The notes beneath the pieces are model-generated. The model ran no database searches, was not told the DNA's origin, and saw nothing but the letters and a program-made list of their open reading frames with translations. This document shows positions 56,946 through 64,000 of a DNA stretch of 64,000 nucleotides, one piece after another. The translations under genes and the position numbers were made by a program. Origin of the DNA: Glycine soja (taxonomy: Eukaryota; Streptophyta; Magnoliopsida; Fabales; Fabaceae); NCBI RefSeq assembly GCF_004193775.1, contig NC_041008.1, positions 10,497,731-10,561,730 on the forward strand, written 5' to 3'. The stretch's first letter is position 1. Every line of letters starts with the position of its first letter.

Positions 56946-58540
56946 CTTTTAACGCATAATCAAACACACTTAAAAACTTAGTTTTGAATGAGGAGATAGA
57001 AGAAGTGAGGTGTGCTTAGGAATGGAATGGGATGGTGTGGGCATGAAGAATAAGTGAAGTGTGGAGTGAATAATAGGTGGGTTGGAAATTGAGAGTGCAA
57101 AGGATGAATTCACTTGATGTGTCGGAAAATAATTATAATGTTTCAGTGTCTTTGGGAAGCAAATTGCTTTGTTTCCTTTTCTCCATTCAGTGTCCAGTCA
57201 CTGTACTATGTGACCCTTTCCAACAGTACCACAACACCCGCAAAGCTAGTTATAGCTAGATGCCACTTTTGGTGCACAATCGGCTTGGTCTGTTTGGCTC
57301 TTTTTGGTTAAGGCTGCAACCAAAATGTGCTCGGTCTATTTTCTAATTATTATCACTTTATCATTCCTTATAATACTAATCAGCAAAAACAAGATTAAAT
57401 TTTTTCTTCAAAAAAGTTAGAAATTGAAACGTATATACACTATAAGGTAACAAGGATATTGCAAAAGGAAAAGTTAAAGGGTAGTTTAAATTTGTGGCTT
57501 ACAAAGAAAGGGGAAAAAAGGCTGCTCAAATTTGTTACGATGATTGTGGTAGAAATGATTAACTGCTTTCCTCATCATGTAGTGCATTTTGGTACATGAT
57601 TGTAATATTTAGATTTTTTTTTTTTACAACTGTTTGATGAAAAAGCTGAAAAGAATATTGTTTCAACCTATAATATTTTGCCTTCAAAATTACACAATCT
57701 TGTTGTTTCTCAAGAATTCTCTTCACAAATTTTGCCTCTTAATTTACAAAATGTGATGAATTTTGACCTAATATATCAAGTCTGTATTGAATCGTGAATA
57801 CTTTCTAACAGTTTTGAACCCGTCAATAAATACACATACTTAAAATAATTAAATTTTTTTGCTACTTTAAAAGAAATTATTTTAAATACATGTATTTACT
57901 AAGGATTCAAAATTCAGAAAGTGCGTTTTGCTATTTGGGATTTAATAAAGTATGGCAAAATTCGTCACATTTTGTGAACTGAGAAATATAATGTGAAAAC
58001 AAATCTTTAAAGATAAAATTTCAGTAATTTGGGGGGGGGGGGAGGGAAATATAATTAAGTCTTTATTGATTTAAAATAAGTTAAAGCAAATATGTATTTA
58101 ATGATTTGATAAGAATTAACCCAGTTAAATAGTCACACTAATATTAGAATTAACTTGCCAACTGGGCAATTTTTTTTCTCATGGAATAGTGATTTTTTTT
58201 TTATATTTTCATTATAGTTTTCTTGAATTATCATGTTATTAATGTGAAATTTCACCACTTTACCAATAAGAATCAAATCTGAGTCATTGTTTAAAATTTA
58301 AAAAATACAGTACAAAATAAATGCAGGTCTTAACTTTTGATTTTTTTCTCATGCCACTAAAATCTAGTTTGGTGGACAATGACATCCTTCTTCACAGAAA
58401 TCTAAGAACTAGTTAAGTAGTTGTAAAAACTAATTAAGTAGTTGTAATCGGTATACTTTTAAGTAAGTCTTTATTAACAAGTTTAGCATGTTATTGTCGT
58501 CCTATCTAATGAAGAGTATCTTTCTATTCTATCACTTTGT

Positions 58541-58542
58541 AT

Positions 58543-58583
<41 letters not shown>
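58541..58583. repeat. (ATA)n microsatellite
   Basis: About 14 AAT/ATA trinucleotides in a row. Confidence 0.95.
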
Positions 58584-58585
<2 letters not shown>

Positions 58586-59899
58586 TTTAAACCAGAGCGA
58601 TGAACTCATAATAACATTTAGCTGCAATTTAAACGCACACATTATATAAATATTATAATAATAAAAAAAAGAAGCAAAGAGATATACACTAGAACCAAAC
58701 TCCACCTTAGATATGGTGAGCCACCCAAAACCATCACTATAGATATCATTGATTATTTGAGTAGTTATGTTTTCATAAGTCATAAGTTGCCATTGCCATG
58801 TGCAGAACAAGGATTCATTTCTAATTAGACAATTATGTCTGGATTGAACTTTCTATATTTTCACACATATATTATGCTTCTGCCATTAGCTGCTAATGAG
58901 ATAACCCAGCTAACTCTTCTAAGGATAATCATGGTGCATGCACGGCAACCTAAATGTACTTGCCAGATACGAATATTTCCTTGTCCACCACCATTAACTC
59001 CCTACATGCTTCAACTGTAATGTGGTCAAACAACGTGGACAGTTTCCAAATCCAAGTTCATGAACCTGCCAAGGTTTTTGTTCTTCACTCAGATTAAGTG
59101 AATTAGAATATTATCCTAGTGTCCCTTATACCTTAAACATGTTCATTATTATGTATTAAACTATAGTATTCTCTTCCTAATTATATCTTCAAAGTACTGT
59201 GAATAACTTGTTCGGGCCACATGCTTTGCTGTAAGCTCTTGTAAGTGATGGAAGAGAAATTGTTAATTCATCTTGTTTCATTATAACTCATACTTATACA
59301 AGTAAAGAATTCATTACCCTAAAAGAGTTCGAATCTCAAATGTGGTTAAGAGTGTGTTTTTAAAAATATAGATGAATAGAAGAAAATGAGATTAAACAGT
59401 GGTACATTTGGGTTCTAATTAAAAAAATGAAACCAAAGATAATAGAACGAAACAAAATGTTTTGTTCTATTCCATCCATTTAATAAACACTACTTAAATG
59501 TGCAAGGGAAATAACATGAGGCATTATTTCATATACACACTTAATTATTCAAAACTTTTATATTACGTACGCGTGTGATTTTCATTGTTATTAATAAGAG
59601 AAAAGCAAGGTCACAATCCTTATCAGTATTAATTAGTGCTTATATGGAATAACTTACGTTTTAGGGAAAATTCACATACTTTTTTAAATTATTACAAAAA
59701 ATGGTAAAAGTAAGCGAATATTGTTTTTTTCAAAATTATTTAACTTTATATACACTTAATGTTAATGTTTGCTTTATAAATTGACAAATTATCTTGGGCT
59801 AGGATTTTCTTTATAAGTAGACATCGTAATTTAAATACAAGGATGTATATCACTCTCGGTTATGATTTAATTAGGTGCTTTAGGGCCCGTTTATACTAT

Positions 59900-59927
59900 G
59901 CCATATATATATATATATATATATATA
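59900..59927. repeat. (AT)n microsatellite
   Basis: About 13 AT dinucleotides, just right of GGGCCCGTTTATACTATGCC. Confidence 0.9.
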
Positions 59928-62900
59928 ATAGCATCTGTACATGTGCTTTCAGTATTTTACCGATTCGTTTCATGCATCTAACCCTAAACTTGGCTTAACA
60001 CGTATATTTTAAGTAGAGAATTTCAAATCACACACACAAACACACGGAGAGAAAGACAAAAAAAATAAGGGTGTTTACTGTTGAGGATTGAGTTGAGTTT
60101 ATGCATATTTTGAGCATGCGTGTAATCAGAACTTAAACAAGAGTGAAGTGCTACACAAGTAAAAATAGCATCTACATTGGATATCAATGCAACTGAAAAG
60201 TAAAGGAATCAATGTTTAATTAAGTATATTCGAATACTAATGTTTCTGGTTAGAAACTTTAAACGACAAGCTCTTAATATAATATTCTAGAGTCTTTTAA
60301 CTAACTTCTATGATAATAACAACTTATTCATATACAAATGTCAAAAAGGAAAACAAATACCAAACTCTCCTGTTGTGGACGTTTGACTCATATTAATTGG
60401 TTGGAAAGGCAGAATTAGTCTTTGATTATGCTTACAGAATCAAACACGTTCTCTGGCAGTTTACCAACAATATTGCCTTATCATTGTTCCAAGTCATATG
60501 TAATAAGATCCTTGGCTTCAGGAATCTCTACATGCCAGACAAGTATTAATTATAAGCTAGAAGCTAGCATATACATGGCCTCATATTGATAAAGACCACT
60601 TTATATTTTTTTATTTAAATTATCTGAACACTTCACTATAGCTACTAACACAACCTTTGTGACCTGTATTAATTCTAGACCTCGGTAATGTGGAGCCAAT
60701 TAAGCATAAGGTGGTTCACGTTCTTACTTCAGGTTTTTTAGTATAAAAATTATTTAGTACTTATATTTATACAATTCTTTTAGTTGCTCTAATGTGGTAA
60801 TAACTAAAATGTGCTTTTTGTTCTTCGTAAACAGACTTCAAGTTCAAATTCTATAAAGAAATAACCCACTTTTATTTTTTTTATAAGGTTCCTAATTTTT
60901 CTGTTATTCTCTCATATTTAAAAAATAATTAGTCATTAATTTCAATCAAATAAATTATCTGTTAATATATCAATCCTCACTAAATTCAGTCCACAAAAGT
61001 TTCCTGAATTGGTAATATCAAAAGTCACTATTAATTTAATAAATGATTTTACATCCCAAAAAGTAAAAAAAATACACTTTTATTTTTTGTATGATCTATA
61101 ATTCTGTGGGCTTATTTTGTAAAAGCACCACTGATAATTAATGGTGAAATAATGGGGATAGTATTGTAATTAATTTAATTGTTTCGTTCTTGCTTAGATG
61201 GCTGGATTTTAGCAGTGTTTTTTTTGGAAGGCTGGATTTTAGCTGTTTTGGAGACAGCCCTTCGGACTTTGGAGAGTCACATACCAACTACCAATTCAAC
61301 AATTCCTTATGATGGATCAACAAAGATATATTAAATATAATTAAAAAAAAAACTCTTATAAATATTATTTTAATACTTTATTGATTGTATTTATATTGAA
61401 ATTGTTTTTTTTTTTTTTTGTTTCCATCTGACTGACCCACCTTTAGAAATTGTGCTTGTATAAGAACTAAGAAAATATTATATATATTTACCAAAAAGTA
61501 CTTTGTAAACGATTCATCCATGTTATTAAACTATATTTGTTAAGCATAACTTCACATGTAAACCAGAAGATATTATTGTAACGTTAATTGATATTACAAC
61601 GCTTGATATTATTTTAACCCACTAAGAGAGAACCAAGGTTTCTTAAAAGTCCAAACTAAGAGAAAGAAAAATCACATTAGACTGGTAATGTTGCGTAAGA
61701 GATTGCAAACTAATATTGAAATTCTAAAGTACTATGAAAACACTACTCTTAAAGGCTATATTTGATTTCAAATTTAACCCAACATGTTTAGCATTGTTAC
61801 AATTTTATTAGATTGGGAATGTTATTTTCATACGTTGTTCTCATCGAGAATGTGTGTTACCCTCCAACTTGCATGATTGCAACAAACTGATGGAGACTAC
61901 CATCACTTCTCAAACTCAATGCCGTTGCTTCAGATAAAACATGGCAAGATCACACTTGTCAACTTGTCACTGTTCTATGATTTTAACAATGAATTATGAA
62001 CCTACCTCAATTTGATTTTGAAACGTCTCGTGCTATCTATCACATATCCGGATTCTCTACTGTCAAAAAAAGCACACATTTATACAATCAGACGATTAAA
62101 ACCGTTTGATAAAGATCCAATGATTCATAAATTATTTTAGTAAATTCAACTTAAAAAATACCTTTAAAACATTAATCGTCTGATTAAATCAAACGATCCA
62201 TGTTCAGGACTGCATGAATACAAGTAATCCATATTCCTATCTATCACCTACATTCTACCGGACTGTCATAGAGTGTAGACAATGGCGTCACCGAGTAAAG
62301 TAATAAAGTGCACAAAGGCGTATGTCAACATACACATTATGGCATAAATAGATTGCACTTTTAATGACTGACACATTTTCAGCAGGGTACCCAAATTTGT
62401 GCTCTAGATTTAAACTTTTTAAAATAAAATAAAATAATGATAAACTCCTCAGGTGCTTTTAGAAAAAAATATCATGGCCTCGTGGGATTATATTACTTTG
62501 TTTTTATGAAGAAAAAAATGTTTTTTTATAGTAAGTTCCTGTAAGAGATTTTGAAAAAAAATATATTAACAAAAAAAACTGGGATAAGCATGTACTTAAA
62601 ATGCATACATTACAAATTAATCTTGAGAATTGCAATTTATTGAAAGCTTTTACAAACCATGGGTCTTTGTCATGCTAAAAAGACCTCCAATATCAATCAA
62701 GCTTATGGACAATGTAATTTCTCTGTCATTTAGTCACACGTTTAGATCCTCTTTCTTTTTTAGATAATATAACCAAAAATATAAAAAGATACATATTCCT
62801 ACACACCATCTCCTTTTTTTACCCCCTTAAACTAAGTGCAAAATTGATTAAACATTTTTGGTGCAGAAACAACACCATCCTAAACTTGTTTAGCCTTGGG

Positions 62901-63636
62901 CTGAAGTCTTTTACTAACCTTTATTATCAGGAACCACATTGATTAAAATCAGGAACAATGGCTTTTTAGGTAAACTATGGATTTTATCAGACTTCATAAA
63001 AATTCAAGATTTTTAGGTAAGCTTTTAGTTTTGGATGCTACTCCTCAAGTTCAACAAGACAGCATCTTCTATTCATCACTAGCTTCATCTCCTATAAATC
63101 TTAAACATCCACCTTTTTTTTATCCGTTAAAACATCCACATTTATGTTCACACTTAACAGCCTCTAGAAGGCCAAAAAAAAAACTGAACTCGCGGCTTTT
63201 TTCCCCAGCAAAAACAGCAATATACCAGCTCTTTTCTCAAATAATATTCAGAAACAAGAGAGCAAAAAGCAAAAGACTTATTTTCCATTTTAAAAAGAAA
63301 AATAAAGAAGTGACACTTTTAATCAATTTATAGAGAAATAAACCCAGGCCCTTTGGGAACTCAGTTCAGCTCCTCTTCGTTTTATCCAAAGAAAAAAAGA
63401 GAATTAAAACTAGACCTTCAGTTTTCACTTCAGATGATACAATACAATTGAAATCTAGTGAAAAAATATACCTTATAATATGTCTTCAAATTTCTAATAA
63501 ACTATCTGTAATTATACTGCTGAACAAGAAGTTTGAGTTACTCGTCAGAAATGCATATCATCTCAATTCTCAACTAACATACAACTATAAATTAGCAAAG
63601 GAAACAAATGACATTAGCATATACAACAATCATCAC

Positions 63637-63830
63637 CCCAAGAGTGGTTAATCACAATAGCAGTGGATAATCCAGGCAAACTTTAGCCGCACTGTCAGGG
63701 GTTCAAATCCTAGAGTCACCACTACAGGGAAGGCACCTAACCCCCACCCCTGGCTTAAGGGTTAATCCCACAGCATTGCTAGTGAGTATTCCCAGCCAGG
63801 GACCAAAAGAGTACATAACAAATTGTCAAG
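63637..63830 (+). mobile_element. Possible tRNA-derived SINE
   Basis: GGTTCAAATCC at 63700-63710 is a near-perfect RNA polymerase III B-box. About 50 bases upstream is AAGAGTGGTTAATC (63640-63653), similar to the A-box of serine/leucine-type tRNAs (GAGTGGTTAAG). The stretch to about 63830 is much less AT-rich than its surroundings (CCTAACCCCCACCCCTGG), as expected for a SINE body. It does not fold as a real tRNA and the 3' end is not defined. A SINE is the best guess. Confidence 0.45.
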
Positions 63831-64000
63831 TAGTAACACTTGAACATGCAAACACTGAATGCCAGAAAATATGCACAGGAACATATTACTAATGTAACAG
63901 TCTACTAACAGAAAGTCACATACATATGCTGCAACTTTTCATTCCCCTTTAACACAACCCTTCCCGTTTGAGAAACCATATCAACCCGCAATTTCTCATT
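63831..64000. other. Right edge of window, unassigned
   Basis: No gene recognised; composition becomes slightly richer in C (TTCCCCTTTAACACAACCC), possibly the 3' untranslated region or edge of a gene beyond the window. Confidence 0.3.

Larger units (their letters stand above)
55847..63636. other. Gene-poor AT-rich region
   Basis: About 7.8 kb in which no coding exon, RNA gene or autonomous transposon could be recognised on either strand. Small features are listed separately (56775-56945, 58541-58583, 59900-59927). A small inverted repeat, AATCAGACGATTAA at about 62088-62101 with TTAATCGTCTGATT at about 62174-62187, could be a degenerate MITE. Open frames at 62977-63333 and 63448-63651 have no recognisable family. 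Confidence 0.5.

Noticed and set aside
62088..62187. Inverted AATCAGACGATTAA pair as a MITE
   Set aside because: The arms are only about 14 bases and no target duplication is visible; mentioned only within the intergenic entry.

Overview
The window is eukaryotic nuclear DNA from a dicot plant. Evidence: AT-rich intergenic DNA, GT-AG introns with T-rich acceptors, plant-type gene families (ZF-HD, type I inositol 5-phosphatase, PPR), Athila-like LTR retrotransposon remains and MITEs. The transposon style suggests a legume, probably Glycine; that is inference, since no search could be run.

Four intact genes can be reconstructed with consistent splice phases. (1) 5663-13010 (+), 15 exons, 692 aa: a NOL10/Enp2-type nucleolar WD40 protein of ribosome biogenesis. 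(2) 17651-19896 (+), 7 exons, 394 aa: a type I inositol polyphosphate 5-phosphatase with its catalytic motifs. (3) 41238-49118 (+), 20 exons, 592 aa: dihydroxyacetone kinase with DhaK and DhaL domains. (4) 54827-55357 (-), one exon, 176 aa: a zinc-finger homeodomain transcription factor. They are unrelated single genes with no operon-like logic.

Between them: 1-4442 is a tandem duplication of a decayed plant-mobile-domain (PMD) type gene with a palindrome-rich tail. 20.4-31.2 kb is a graveyard of broken host-gene pieces: two NAA40-like acetyltransferase fragments, a 5'-truncated LINE, an RF-type PPR pseudogene, an MO25-like pseudogene that still has its introns, and a malate synthase fragment. 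It also holds a 0.37-kb direct duplication and a 5'-truncated long LTR. 32.3-39.6 kb is a deleted Athila-like Ty3 element, interrupted between gag and protease by a 2.6-kb solo LTR with a perfect 5-bp target duplication. NOL10 introns hold a hAT-type foldback MITE, a second MITE beside microsatellites and a degenerate tandem repeat. 55.4-64 kb is gene-poor, with microsatellites and a possible tRNA-derived SINE near the right edge.

No rRNA, tRNA gene or CRISPR array was seen. The most interesting region is the 20.4-31.2 kb cluster of captured or duplicated gene fragments. A new biological system is not supported by what can be read here.
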